Notes: generated by a model not told the origin, from the letters alone. A stretch of DNA of 64,000 nucleotides from Paramacrobiotus metropolitanus (GCF_019649055.1 NW_026570258.1:434001-498000); one strand, 5' to 3'. Positions 41,665 through 53,738 are shown, counted from the first letter of the stretch. Numbers and translations are program-made.

Positions 41665-42993
41665 ATGACTTCCGCTTCTATCCGCTTCGTAAATTACAAT
41701 ATTGAAAATGTCGATGATTTATATAACTTAATATCGGCTATCATTGCTAATGACCATCTTTCTCCAAGTATTGATCAAATATGCCAGGAAAATTGTTCCC
41801 GCTCGAAGATCCTCATGCCGGACTGGGAATCACTCCCTGCCGAAGTTGCCGTTAGGTTTGAAAATTTTCTTGGTGATGTTTCTTCTCGGCTTAAAAATGC
41901 TGAACTGCTGGGTCAGATTTCTGCAGCTAGTCTTATAGTTGATTCTTTAATTTCTACCTCTGACCCAGTTGTTCAGCGTGCTGCCGAGGAGGTGATACAG
42001 TCACCTTCTAATCCTGTGCACCAGTTTGCTCCAGTTATCGAAACTGAAGCACAAACTGCTATTCAGGCTATCGCAGCTAGCGATGGCAATAACACCGCAA
42101 TTAATAAAGCCCGTACCGCCGCCAAAGAGACAGTGTCTTCCCATGCGTATTCCATTATCACCTTGGAACGAGAACAACACGTGGCCAGTCTTGTACAACA
42201 AGGTGCCTGGCTGCGTGTTGTTAACGAGGAAGAAGCCGATAATTATTGGTCGTCTCTTAAATTCGATCTCCCGCGTCTCACATGCTCATTCTTGGCCCAA
42301 GCCCGGCTTAATGTCGCCCCTTCCTTCACTAACCTACATAAATGGGGCAAACTGGTGTCTCCTAATTGTTCTTTATGTGATCACTCGGCCGGCACACTTG
42401 GTCATATCCTAAATGCCTGTCAAGTCTCTTTACAGTCCGCAAGGTTTACATGGAGGCACAACAGTGTTGTTAAAGCGCTGTCTGATGGATTAATTGCTGC
42501 TATAAAAGAAACCGACAAAGGCACCGAAGTGTTGTGTGACTTAGCGCTTGATTCTTACTCTTCGCATGTTGACACTATCCCTTCTGACATTCTCGTGACC
42601 AATGTTTTCCCAGATGTTACTGTAATTAACAGATCTTTAAAGCGCATTGATCTTGTTGAAATAACGATACCATTTGAAACTGTGAAAAGCTTTCGTAACG
42701 CTGAGTTGAGAAAGAATACGCGATACGCCGCCCTTCAAAACGATCTTGCTGGTTTAGGCTGGACAGTTAAGCAACACCACATCGCTGTAGGATCTTTGGG
42801 AATGGTTCCCAAAAGTACTAGTCATAATTTGACCTGTTTATTGAGACAGATATCGGGTTGTAACTCGAGCACGTCGTCTTTAATTTGTAAAAAGATGGCA
42901 AAAATTGCGGTTTGCTGCAGTTATGCAATATTTAATAAGCGTTCTGATAAATTGTGGCTGCCGCCTGGCCCTTCTAAACTTTTCACACTGTAA
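41665..42993 (+). CDS. R2-type zinc finger and restriction-like endonuclease protein without reverse transcriptase
   Basis: 442 aa from ATG to stop, uninterrupted. Residues 160-230 resemble the linker after the RT thumb in R2-clade LINEs (LVQQGAWLRV, LTCSFLAQARLN, LHKWGKLVSPN). Residues 234-252 form a CCHC finger (CSLCDHSAGTLGHILNAC). Residues 310-365 resemble the restriction-like nuclease (NVFPDVTVINR, RIDLVEITIPFET, RKNTRYAAL). An RT domain is absent. The N-terminal 150 residues are unrecognised. AATAAA at 43149-43154 fits a polyadenylation signal. It is either a 5'-truncated or internally deleted LINE that happens to start with a good ATG, or a stand-alone derivative. The clean frame and nearby homogeneous repeat favour recent activity. 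Confidence 0.78.
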   Translation: MTSASIRFVNYNIENVDDLYNLISAIIANDHLSPSIDQICQENCSRSKILMPDWESLPAEVAVRFENFLGDVSSRLKNAELLGQISAASLIVDSLISTSDPVVQRAAEEVIQSPSNPVHQFAPVIETEAQTAIQAIAASDGNNTAINKARTAAKETVSSHAYSIITLEREQHVASLVQQGAWLRVVNEEEADNYWSSLKFDLPRLTCSFLAQARLNVAPSFTNLHKWGKLVSPNCSLCDHSAGTLGHILNACQVSLQSARFTWRHNSVVKALSDGLIAAIKETDKGTEVLCDLALDSYSSHVDTIPSDILVTNVFPDVTVINRSLKRIDLVEITIPFETVKSFRNAELRKNTRYAALQNDLAGLGWTVKQHHIAVGSLGMVPKSTSHNLTCLLRQISGCNSSTSSLICKKMAKIAVCCSYAIFNKRSDKLWLPPGPSKLFTL

Positions 42994-43205
42994 AATGGTT
43001 GAAATATTAAATAATAATTAATATTTGACTGATAATATAATTTTTCATAATTCCATTTTTCATAAAACTTGACTGTAGCCATACTTTTTTTGTCTGATAA
43101 AGGTTCAAAGGCGAAATTTGCATAATTCTGTTGTTTTCACAAGTTTTCAATAAAAATTTATGTTTTCGTTTTCTTAGCCTGAAAACTGCTGTGTGGCCAC
43201 ATTAG

Positions 43206-43390
43206 AAGGTTTGCGAATGACGATTTTAAGTCTCTCACTATTGAAGTCAGGCTGAGCTTTCCTACTAACGATGATCTCACTACCGACTACTTCTCCTATG
43301 GCCATGTCATTCTTGCACCCACTCTGACTCGCTTTCACTTAGACACTGCCTCTGTATCTCTTACTTACCCTATGCAGCTCAACACAACTG
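43206..43390 (+). pseudogene. Orphan exon-like segment
   Basis: Between CACATTAG and GTAAGC lies an open stretch of 185 bases. It reads as a beta-rich sequence (SLTIEVRLSFPTNDD, FSYGHVILAPTLTRF, SVSLTYPMQL). No neighbouring exon was found. It could be a remnant of a host gene or a terminal exon of a retroelement transcript. Confidence 0.3.
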
Positions 43391-44277
43391 GTAAGCGCAA
43401 TCCATCCAAAGTGACCTGCCTTTCCTCCACGAAGACCCATGTAAGCATGCAGTATATGTATACCCATATTTATTAGTGATGTTCATCGTGTATGCGGTTG
43501 GTGTGTGTTGCACTGTGGTTTGCCACATATCCCGCATAATTTGTATTGTGATTGTCCTTTCCATACTCTTTATTCGATGTAATCTGTTCTTCATATGTTC
43601 CTTTTTTAAAATACCAAAAAAAAAATCCATGTGTAAAGTAGAGGAGAGCAAGCGGTCTTTTTACCTTATTGTTGCTTCCGTTGCACGAGTTTTGTTTACA
43701 AAACTTTGAAAAAAGAATAGGTTATGCGTGCCTTTTCCCCTAATTTGTAATAGGGGTTTTTTGCCGCATAACAGCAAACGGAACTCAATAAAGGTTGAGA
43801 TATATATACTATCAAAGTCTGTAAATTGAGCTTACGCTCAAGTCGTTGCTGTGGAGGCAGATCTGCCTCTGCTCCTTCAACTATGCTCCTGGGAAAGAAA
43901 GCCATAAAAACCTGTAGCAAGACCGGGCTTGCATAATGTGTGCCTCTCGAACACAAAGGCGCGTATTACAAAGGAGCTTTGTTCAGTCTGTTTGGTTGAA
44001 ACAAAACAGACAGTTTCAATTAAGTTCTGCAAAGATAGCACCAGAACTGTGTGCGACTTCATCATTTCTTTACGAGCACTTACTCGCCTGCTATACGGCT
44101 ATCCATCAGAAAGTAAAAGTGTGCCTTTGAGAATAACACTGGATTACTCGAATGCACCGTATGCATATTTTAAGTACGAGTAACAATTATATGTTATTGG
44201 ATAATGTTACCTCAGTTTATCTATATTAGCAGTGGTAGTTGCGGTTATTGCTTTAATAAGCAATAAATGTTGTTAAA
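43391..44277. other. Intergenic, nothing recognised
   Basis: Only short ORFs in conflicting frames were seen. Confidence 0.4.
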
Positions 44278-44793
44278 ATGGATCGACGCATTATCACAGA
44301 TCGTGATACCGGCCGACGAAAAATCTTCAATGGAAAGCGTTGGTGCTTAGTTTGCTCTTTAGAATTGTGTTCTAACATTGCGGCGGTCGGAGGTTTTTGT
44401 AGATCGCATGCGAAAAGTAATGGAGTTGGTAAGTGCCGGTTGTGCATATAATTTAATTTCTTTCAACGTTAATTTAAAGTAAATATGGACATTTTACTTC
44501 ACGCGTATTTGACTTCATCTGTTTAATACTTCTTTTATTTAACTCATCTGTTTAATACTTCTTTTATTAAATTCTTCCTGTATTCCTGTTTATTAAATTC
44601 CTTTCTGTAATTTATTAAATTCTTAGCTAATCACTCCATAAAGATACGTTATTGTACTATAGATGTTCCCAAACGCAAAATAAAGATTCATAATCAAGAT
44701 GCAGTTCACTCTTCGTCGCCCATCGGGGAATTACATCCGGCAGCGGTCATTGCTAATTATTTGACGAAACCTCGTCCACATCGGATCGCGTGA
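44278..44793 (+). CDS. Small cysteine/histidine-rich protein, two exons (tentative)
   Basis: Exon 1 is 44278-44428 and exon 2 is 44663-44793. The donor GTAAGT and acceptor ACTATAG are both phase 1, giving about 93 aa. Exon 1 has C-x2-C and C-x5-8-C-x2-3-H spacing (WCLVCSLELCSN, GGFCRSHAKS), which looks like a small zinc-binding module of the type ending GGFC-x2-H. Exon 2 is basic then unstructured. A second frame in exon 2 (ending SVITDVPEDFPDEQ before a GTAAGT at 44861) looks more protein-like than the one used, so a frameshift or alternative transcript is possible. It is adjacent to, and upstream of, the membrane-protein gene at 45241. Confidence 0.38.
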
Positions 44794-45240
44794 AGTCTGT
44801 GATCACCGATGTACCTGAGGATTTCCCAGACGAACAACTGGACCCGCCAAAATATTGTAAGTTATCGCGGAACTAGTACGTAGCTGCAATTAAGTTTGAT
44901 TTTTTTTGTTCTGAAAAAGTTAAAAGGGAAATTAACATGTTTAATCCTTATGAAAATTACTATACATATATACACTATATATTGCAGTTGTTATAGCTTA
45001 TATATTTTCTATACATTTACTGTAGTAATACCAGCATTGTATTTACTATTGGTCCAGCGACCTACATACTTTTTACTTTTCGCGCTGCCGTTGATTTTAC
45101 TATTTACTTAACTGTTTACTTTTTGTAACCTTCCAGTATTACTATTACTCACATTTTACTTTACCATTGTACACTTCGTTATCTTTTTCTTCCTTAATAA
45201 TTACTATTAAAATAGTACGAGGAACTACAGTAACGATCTT
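44794..45240. other. AT-rich gap before the membrane protein gene
   Basis: No gene recognised. It includes a possible extra exon end with GTAAGT at 44861 and probably the promoter of the next gene. Confidence 0.35.
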
Positions 45241-46432
45241 ATGGAGCGTTGGATTTTGACTATCGAGTCGATCATTGCTATTTCGGTTTGCGTCCTGGCT
45301 CTCGGATTCAGTTACGTCATGACACGCCGGCTAAATCAAGACAGCCTTGAAGTAAGTTCTTGGTGGTGAACAGTTTTTAATTGACATTCGATATTTTCAA
45401 ACTATTCATATTTTTGTTTCCTTAGAACAATTTTGGTGTCATACGTAACAAAGCTGGTTGCAACCGAAATCCCACAGTTTTTGGTGTTAGCTACGCTATC
45501 CGGGCTATGATGTGCAGACTCGGCAGATCCTTTCGTATCATGGGAAATTGCGATCCGATTATTGGCGAAGAGCCTGTTGTGGAAATTACAGATTTTCCGA
45601 TTCCTGAGGTGGCACAGCCGGCTTGTCACGCTAAATTGCCAGATGACTTTGTACCAAGTAGTGCCAGTTTGAGCCCAGTCACGCTTGGAATTGTGTATAA
45701 ACAAGCTGGTAAGTCAATTCAACAAAGTTCCGGCATTATTAAAAAAACGTTTTTTTTAAAAGACTGTCGTGGAGATAATTTGTGCACCAAACATGAGTAA
45801 TTACTGTACTGCACAATAACTGATATAATTGTATTATTTAAACATGCATCACATTTTGTATTATACAGTAACTGCTGTAATTGAAACATTTCAACAGTGT
45901 AATCACTTTTGCAGGACTCGCTTTGCGGATGGCTCGCTTCAAAAAGTACCTTCACTTAAAACAGGTACTGTTTCTTTTGCCGGCTGAAGAGCGCCCACCA
46001 GAAGCGGATATGCTTACGTCGCAGGCGTACGGGAGAATGCTGTTTGCAAGGCCGAGCGTAGCGCAATTCTTTTACCAACTGGAACACTGTTTTGTATCTC
46101 AGCTGGATTTGCTTGACCAAGATCCATTGATTCGGTTGTATCAGCTCCCGGAAGCTTGTAAGCAGTTGATGCGTCAAACGTTTATTGCGAACATTATGCA
46201 AGACGTCGTAATGGTTGTATGCGATAACCTTACTGCCGGAGCTGACCGTCTGGAAGATCCTGAAAAGTTTCGAGAGACTCAGCAAACGATGGTAACAAGC
46301 TTCTTTACCACTGCAGCGTGGCGGTACATGCTCCTGCGACAATCCTTTATCACGGAACAGGTGTCCGCTAGCGTCTTGCGTCGTGGTGCAAACGGAAAGA
46401 AGTCGAAGAATGCTGATAAGTTCGGATTTTAG
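45241..46432 (+). CDS. Host gene, three exons: single-pass membrane protein of about 303 aa
   Basis: Exons are 45241-45351, 45426-45708 and 45915-46432. Introns are GTAAGT to TTCCTTAG (phase 0, 74 bases) and GTAAGT to TTTTGCAG (phase 1, 206 bases). The frame runs through all three. Residues 10-30 (SIIAISVCVLALGFSYVM) are a transmembrane or signal-anchor segment followed by RR. The middle has acidic, proline-rich sequence (EEPVVEITDFPIPEV). The last exon is helical and soluble-looking (ARPSVAQFFYQLEHCF, MQDVVMVVCDNLTAG) with a basic tail (GANGKKSKNADKFGF). I do not recognise the family. An AATAAA lies at 46605-46610. Confidence 0.72.
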
Positions 46433-46604
46433 TGAGTTTGTCGGTTGTTTGAGCAGTTATGTTAGTATAAACAGCTATTTTTTCGTTGTGCCTTTTGTTT
46501 GGTGAAGTTAGCGGGACGGTTGTGTGAACATTTGCATTTTCAGTTTTTTTAATCATTGTGCATTTTTTTCTATTTTATTTGTTTAGTTTTTTGTGTTAAA
46601 CGGG

Positions 46605-46610
46605 AATAAA
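46605..46610 (+). terminator. Polyadenylation signal
   Basis: AATAAA about 170 bases after the stop of the three-exon gene at 45241-46432. Confidence 0.6.
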
Positions 46611-47552
46611 AAGCGGCTGCTTATTTAGTTTCGTATACTCGTATTTATTGGAGACTGTATGTAAGCGAAGGCTGATCAGCAAAAGTTAAAGCCTAAATTT
46701 ATAATATCTACTTACATGCCACATTATCTGCTAGAACAAAGGCCAACAGAAGTTTACTGTATGCTTTTCATGTGTCTGCTCCCCTTTCGGTATGATGTGT
46801 TGCATTTCACACATCTGCGTTTCGGGTGGTCTTTATTATGTAAGGTTGCCCGGTCTTGCTACACTTTTGTTTACACAGTGAAACAGCATAGTGAGCCTTT
46901 GCGGCAAGTGGCCAGGCCCTGGTTCTATGCATAACACCTGTGCTGGCTTATAATAGTGCCACGTCGTATTACGTACGTTTTTATTTTGTCCTAAGGCCGC
47001 GACTGTCTTGACCACAGCAGCTGAAATTATTTCTAAATGTACTACGTATGTTATAGGTTACCGTTCTGCAAAAAATCAGATTTTTCTGAATCTGTAGCCC
47101 TGGCCTTTGTGCCCTGGCCAGTCAACTGGAGCAATGACTATGTGGGGAATTTTATGGCTTTTTTCATATCTGCGGACGAAAGAACCGGAGAGTAAAGTGA
47201 CGGTGAATGTCATTTAATTGTTTTTCTCATCTTTTTTATCCGAAATCAAGAAAATTTGGAGCCACCGGGCGCCATTATCCGCGCTCGGTACGTCCATTGT
47301 TAGCGGCATCCGGCAGCTTCCTTATTGCACCATGGCTGTGTTAGGACCCTCGTTATCGGGCATGCACGTCTGTGACACGCGGCTAATTCCAGTTAACTTC
47401 AACCAAAAAGCAAAACTCCGTTTATCTTGAATGTAGACTGTTGAATGTAGATAATCCGAATAAAATGGAGCGTTAGTTGGTGGACAGGAAGGAATTGTCT
47501 GAACCAAATCCACAAAACCAAATCCTTTTTTTTTAATTTTAGACACTTTGAT
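46611..47552. other. Intergenic, upstream flank of family 1 copy 3
   Basis: No gene seen. It probably contains the promoter of the gene starting at 47553. Confidence 0.4.
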
Positions 47553-49356
47553 ATGGAGTGTGCGCCGCTAGTGATGCCGCAGTTTCAGCCGCTCTTGGCG
47601 GATGCCAACCAGATCAGTTATCAGAACACGGTGGCTATCCATAATGATGACAACAGTTGGTGGCTAGGATACATCCAGGATGTGGATGGCGATCGGGCCT
47701 TCATCCACTTTGACGCCAGAAAGGCCACTGCCCGCTGGATTCACATGGGGCGCGTGTGGCCGCTACTGTTCTACAATGACGCCTGGTCAGAGCATAAAAT
47801 AGTAGAAATTTATTGTGCTGTACCCTTAGGGAACCTGGGCCTGGGGGCGACCTTTCTAGTATGATCTACTTTCGAAAAGCAAACAATTTATTGGCAACAC
47901 CTACTCGTACCCAGTCAACGAAATTGCTTGCGCTAGAACACTACTCCATTAAAATTACTTCATTAATCTAAAAATATTCAGCGTGAGCCCACATTCGTGT
48001 TGGGCGAAGAGTTCGTGTTGGGCAAACCAGCAACGTCGTTATCAGCGGCAACGGGCAATGTTGTACAATAAGAGGTTTTGTTGTACTATGTTGTACAATC
48101 AATCTACAATCATTGTACAGCCAATGTACAATCAATGTACACTGTTGTGCAATCAGGGGTTCTGTTGTACAAGGGGTGTGCAATCAAGGGTTCTGTTCTG
48201 TGCACACAGAAAACTATACAAACTTGGTCTGCTTCGAGGGAAGCAAGATGCTGCAGGGCCCTCGACAAGATCATCAAATTGGTCTGGCGCCACGAAAAGC
48301 GTCAGGTACTGTAACACTTCTCCAGTACAACAACTCTCATACCGTTCCCCAGTGGTACTGGAGATCGCGCTCGTGCAATGGTGTGGTTAGCAACCTACCT
48401 CTGACATTAATCTGATAATACACGTGACTTTATTTTTAGGTTGTGCAACTGGTCACTACCGGATTCTCCCGGTATGCCATTCTATGCGGCACTTCGTGAT
48501 GAAGATGACGGACCGTTTCGGTTTCGACCGGTCAAGATGCTGGACAGATTCCTGGGACGTGAGCAAATGTTCTATGTCCAAACCGCTAACAACGAGCGAG
48601 ACGGCGCCCGCTGTAGAATGTTGGTTCAGAATTGCCAAATTACCAAACAGCTGCCGCCCGCTGGTGCCCCCTTAATTCATCAGTCCTCCAGTTTATGGTG
48701 CACCAAGTTCCTAGTGCCGTTTCCCCGCGCTCAGACGATTCTTAACGACGCATCCGATAAGTTTTGTATCATCATGCATTTTCGCCAAGCATTCCTCAAT
48801 ACCGCGTCATTTTGCTGTGACGTTCACGCCTCCGGTCAACCAATCGGCAAACTGTTTCGCGAAGCAGCGGAACGTAACAGGGCCTTTTGCCTTTTGTCTG
48901 ACGTTTGTCGCTTTCACCTAAGAACGGAAGAGGGTGGGTGTGTGTTCCTTATCATGAGTCTTGCATTCGACGCGGAAATGGCACCACACATGATTGCAAT
49001 GTTGACGGAATTGCTGGAGACACATCTAGCCAGCCGGGTACATTTCCCATCGATTCGTTCCAGAAATCTAGATCACCATGGTCTGCATTCTCTGCACGGT
49101 AAAGGTAACACTGTTGCACATGGACTAAAACAGTTTTGACGCTTTTTACTCATTAGACGGTATAAAGCTTGTAACGGGGACGTGTGTGTCTTCGATCGAA
49201 GCGCAGCACAGCGAGGTCTTTCAAATCAGCCAGAACGCAAAAATGGATGTCCGTCTGTTACTGGTGTGTACCTGTGACATCATACGAGGCTATCCGTATG
49301 GCGTCACCAGGCTCTACACAGACAATCCTGCAGTTTGGATGTCAGTCTGTTACTAG
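47553..49356 (+). CDS. Host gene family 1, copy 3 (three exons, one new intron)
   Basis: Exons are 47553-47785, 48440-49098 and 49157-49356, giving about 363 aa. It starts MECAPLVMPQFQPLL, has the SWWLGYIQDVDGD block near residue 40, and shares FYAALRDEDDGPFRF, VQNCQITKQLPPAGAP and LTELLETHLASR with copies 1 and 2. Exon 3 (GIKLVTGTCVSS to PAVWMSVCY) is not seen in the other copies in this window. The intron at 47786-48439 lies where the paralogues are continuous and is caused by an inserted element. Its donor GTCAGA is weak. If unspliced, the frame ends about 25 codons into the insert. The SH3-like reading of the W-rich block is only a pattern guess. Confidence 0.75.
47790..48448 (+). mobile_element. 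659-bp insertion acting as a candidate intron (introner-like)
   Basis: The 7-bp duplication CTGGTCA flanks it at 47783-47789 and 48449-48455. Comparison with copies 1 and 2 shows the exon without the insert has the same length as in both paralogues. The donor GT lies within the left duplication and the acceptor TATTTTTAG (48431-48439) lies within the element. Removal between them keeps frame and adds four codons. No clear terminal inverted repeats; the interior has several TGTACAATCA-type repeats near 48060-48190. The family is unrecognised. Confidence 0.85.
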
Positions 49357-50162
49357 GAATATTCACCGGCTGGTTCATTGCATACCCGAGCGCAGTTTTT
49401 GCCGGTTTTCAAAAAAAGTTAATGCACTAATTCAGCTTCGAGCAATTCGCCGTGCGACCGTGTAGTAGGTGTATACAAACACCAAAAGCCCTAGCAAAAT
49501 GACTACTCTAGATACAAAGTAGGTGAATTCATTTATGATACGATAGTGCATACGTATACCTACGGTGGATGCCGTTAATCTCTGAGGAGACGGGGAATCG
49601 CAAAACCGTTTTTATCGTAAAGGAAATTCAGCGTGCCCTTAGGACAGCAACAATTTAAGAATGGAATTTGCGAGTTGCGAAAGGTTTTTATACAGATTGG
49701 CAAAGTGATACCCTTGATTAGCATTTCAACTGGCATAAAGGTAAGCTAAGTGTGTTGACTACTTTGAAACGCTTCGAAACTGCACCCCTTGGAGAACTTA
49801 CAAATTTTTTTGAATGGCATTTGTCAACTTGGAACTAATGTTTCCATTCTATCTGCTGTCCACCAGAACGAAAAATCGACTGTCCATCGACCTTGCAGTG
49901 CATTATGATACTAGGAAAATGGACAATTTTTAAAATGCTTACGTCCGAGTTTGAAGGTACTAGAAGTTAAAGCATAAAGTGCATGAATCTTTTTTCCGTC
50001 TAAAGGTAGGCGGTAGGTAAAGGTTAAATATAAGGTAGCTGCGCTCCGGTCTGCCAATGTGCACCAGAGTGCATTTTCCTAGAGCGGGGTTGTTCCAGTC
50101 AAGGGCTGACAGTTTTTCATCAACTTCTCAGTGTCCTCAGCACAGATATTTATTTTCGGAGT
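49357..50162. other. Intergenic, nothing recognised
   Basis: No gene or repeat was identified between family 1 copy 3 and the fold-back element. Confidence 0.4.
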
Positions 50163-50689
50163 GGCTATTTTGCCCCAGTGTGTGGGGGGAAAATAACTAC
50201 TGGGCTATTTTGCCCCAGTGGGGCCCGTCAAATAGTTAGTTGGCTATTTAGCCCCATACTGGGGTTTCACAGTCCTTGGCTATTTAGCCCCATTGTGGGC
50301 GTCTGAGTAGCCTTCCGGCTATTTAGCCCCATAACACTCTTCGAAGGTAACGGAAAAAATGTTATAGGTTGGTACATTGCCGTGGCCATCCTGGAGTTTT
50401 TGGTATGTCATGTGCAAATATTCAGTTAATAACTTCACCAGTGATATCGGATAGAAATCCAAACGGGAGTGCGCCGGTAAAACATTATAACCTGCTTGTA
50501 GGCATCTCTCTTGCACTGTTCCCGTTGAGAACGTCGTATATTATACTCCAAGGTCAGATACAAGAAATGGCAGCAAATTGCATAACGATTGTTTTGAAGT
50601 CGCAGCAGCTCATTTACAAAATAATCGAAAAATGTTAAAAAAATGCCATAAAATGCGGGCCCGGTATAAACTCTCAACAGACAAACAAA

Positions 50690-53420
50690 CTGTTTGCTCG
50701 GCTGGCCGGAAGTCGAATCATCATCGACGAAACTGACTCTGAAGCGGACCGCCTTCAGACAGAAAACGATCGTCTTATCGACGACATGTCCAAGTTGCAG
50801 GACAAGATCAACCGCCTGCGCAGCGGATATCACCTGCTGTATGAAATCATCAAACTTTCGTCCAGGTGACCCAACAAAGACGACTATTGGACCAAACGGT
50901 TCAACAGAATGCAGCACAGATCGTGCAACTCCAGTAGCAGGTCGCTGCCCTCCAGAGCCAGCTCAGGACCGAATCAACGATTCGAGCCCAACTTGTACAA
51001 AACAGCGCCATTAGGCAACAGAATTTTGTCCAATTGGAGCAGGCCTTCAGCCAAGTCAAACAGGCGATTCAGGGCAACCACGACCGGATCATCAAATTAG
51101 AAGCCAGCAATGCTGGTCTGGTCAAAGACTACCAAGTGGCCACCCACGTATTAATGAACTCAACGAGTATCTGGAAAGGCTAAACACGGAGAACGCCTGC
51201 TTAGATGCGGGAAAATCACATCTCGAGAATTCACATTTCGAGATGTCCGCAGAACCACCGACCTATCACATCTTTCCGGACTCGGATACACAACGTCGAC
51301 AAGAAAAAGTCGACGAGGCCCTGCGGCAGGACCAACGGTTCTACCAGCAGCCAGTGCATCATCATCAACGTTACCACGTCAATGTGCTCCAAACGCAGCC
51401 ATCAACAGGACAACCGCCGACCATACCGACGCCCTTGAGTCCAGTGGACCAGAGATCATCAACGGCGACAGTAACGCTGCCGCCAAAACCAATCCCGGTC
51501 ACCATATCGGCAACTATGGGTCAATCGACCACACTGACGCCCGCCACACAGACTCAACCGTCCGTGCCAACCGGACCATTCTTTAGCCCGAGCCAGCCGA
51601 CGTCTCAGAACCAGACGCCGAGCCGAGGATATTTAAGGCCACGTCCACTGTACCCAACTCTGTTCCCGAATATAAACTTTCACCTGAGCCCACATCTGGT
51701 CTCAGGTCAGGCTCCAACAAGCGGCTCGGACCCAAACCGGACCAACCCGCCAATGTTTGGGCTATCAGCCAGTGACAGCCACACAGTGACAAATAGGAGG
51801 CCAAAGTGGCACACCAACGGTGCAACGGACACTCCATAAGCCAACACAGCCTAATTGGTCCTCCTATCCTAGCGGCAGCACCAACGGGCAAGCCAACAAC
51901 AGCCGGGCCAGAATGTACCCCCGGGCCAGAATGTGCCCAACTCACCCGGCGCACCGCCAACGGCGGCGAGCCACCCGGACCGGCAGCTCAGCCAAACCAG
52001 GGCCAGAATGCGCCCATGCTAGTTCAGCTGCCCAATAGAACATACGGGTGGATGGCGTCCAACTGAGCCATCCAATACCAACTAAAATTGTTGTTGAACC
52101 CTCAATAGGGGCACCAGCCGGGCCCAGCGCCACAGGAACTGCAACCACCGGCACAATTAGTGGGGCAGCAGATAACGCCTGCACCGTCGCCAAGGGCCAG
52201 TTCGCCAGTGCATGACCTGGTACACATGCAGATGCTGGCCGACTCGTATGCGAAGGCTAATGCAAAGGTCAACGCTCGGACCACCCAGCCGACCTTCGAC
52301 GGTGACAGGACAGCCGTGAAAGAATGGATTGCCCAGATCAGAAGGATCTGTAAGCAGTCGTCCGACTTCATCAAGCCGGACCAGACTTCATGAGCAGCAT
52401 CTTCGCATCCTTTTCCAAACCGGTCAAGGAATGGTACACTGGCCAGGTCAAGCGTGAAGAAGGCGACGGCTGGACAGTCGACGAGTGGCTTCAAAAGTTT
52501 GCCGCTCGATACGACAACGTGAACCAACAGGCCAATGCTCTTGGAGACATCTTGTACCGTACCTCCTTGGCACGGTTTCGAGACGCCAGAGCAATACTAT
52601 GACGCAATCCTAACTTTCCAGGCGCGCGCCAACTTAGACGACACCATGACTCTTGATTTTCTGGAGACCAATATGACTGAGCCAGAAATGCGCCGTGTCC
52701 TGGACATCCGGCTGCCGAAGTCTCTGACAGAATTTCGGGACTATATTCGGCAGTTTATGGCAGGTAAACTCGAATACGACGGGAAGGCGGGCCAAGGATA
52801 CCGGGCCATCCGGACGGCCGGACCAACGCCACCTGCCCGTCGTAGCGCAACAGCCAACATCACCGGCTTACTATCCTCCACAGATGCTAACACGAACCTA
52901 AATCCAAGTTGAAGCAACATATGCCGCTATCGCGGCTATGAACTTAGGTTCCCACGGTGGTGGTGGTGGTTATGGTCAGGCCCGGAACCAGGGCAATTCT
53001 GGCTATAGCCAGGGCAACGGTGGCGGTGGCACCGGGCAAACTGCCGGTGCCTGACAGAGTACTCACGGGAAACTGGTCCAGCGATACAAAACATGATTCA
53101 CGGGGGTGAGAATTTCTTCGAATACCGCGCCGACCAACTCCTTGCCCTAGTAAAGGGCTGGCTGGAAGAAACAGGTGCACCACTAACGTGGGCGCAGATA
53201 GCCGAACAATATGGATCATTTGCCCAAGAACTAAACAATCTCCAAGAAGAGTGAGCACTATGGGAAGACGAACGTCTAGCCCTATTGTGGGACTATAGAG
53301 AATACCACATGGAAACTCCGAAAGCACTCCAACGGATGTACTCGAACCTCTTCAATGACATTATCAAACTTAAAAATAATTGGCCCAACAACCTGGCGTA
53401 ACCGTCAGCATATGGCTAAT
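50690..53420 (+). pseudogene. Decayed Ty3/gypsy-like gag
   Basis: Plus-strand coding remnants lie in several frames. Near 50695-51180 there is a coiled-coil-like region (LIDDMSKLQDKINRL). At 51243-51839 a proline/glutamine/threonine-rich stretch follows. At 52160-52912 the capsid-like core is split over three frames (QPTFDGDRTAVKEWIAQI, WTVDEWLQKFAARYDN, VLDIRLPKSLTEFRDYI), after which comes a glycine-rich tail near 52940-53040. Stops and frameshifts interrupt it throughout. No protease, RT or LTR was seen with it. It is not the same gag as in the 24 kb element, though both have a coiled coil before the capsid region. Confidence 0.65.
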
Positions 53421-53568
53421 GTACGACTTGGGCCTGACCAACGTCAGGACCATACCGGAACCATTGCAAGAAGCAGCACCACACATAGCAACCAGAGTGC
53501 GCTTCAGTAGCGGCCCACATCCTGAACAGGGCCGACGAAGGGACACCCGCAATGAAATGCAGGATTCT

Positions 53569-53718
53569 GGCATTAAAGTCCCCCATGCCGGACAGCTATG
53601 AATTCACTCCGGCATTAATGTCTCCCATTGCCGGACAACTATGAATTCACTCCGGTATTAATGTCCCCCATGCCGGATATCACTAAATTTATTCCGGCAA
53701 TAATGTCTCCCATGTCGG
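53569..53718. repeat. 42-43 bp tandem repeat, about 3.5 copies
   Basis: The unit starts GGCATTAATGTCTCCCATGC and continues CGGACAACTATGAATTCACTCC. The last full copy is more diverged. Confidence 0.85.
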
Positions 53719-53738
53719 TTAACAAGAAAAGTGGTGTA

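Noticed and set aside
51583-51960. Minus-strand ORF opposite the decayed gag
   Set aside because: Antisense shadow of the P/Q/T-rich plus-strand remnant.
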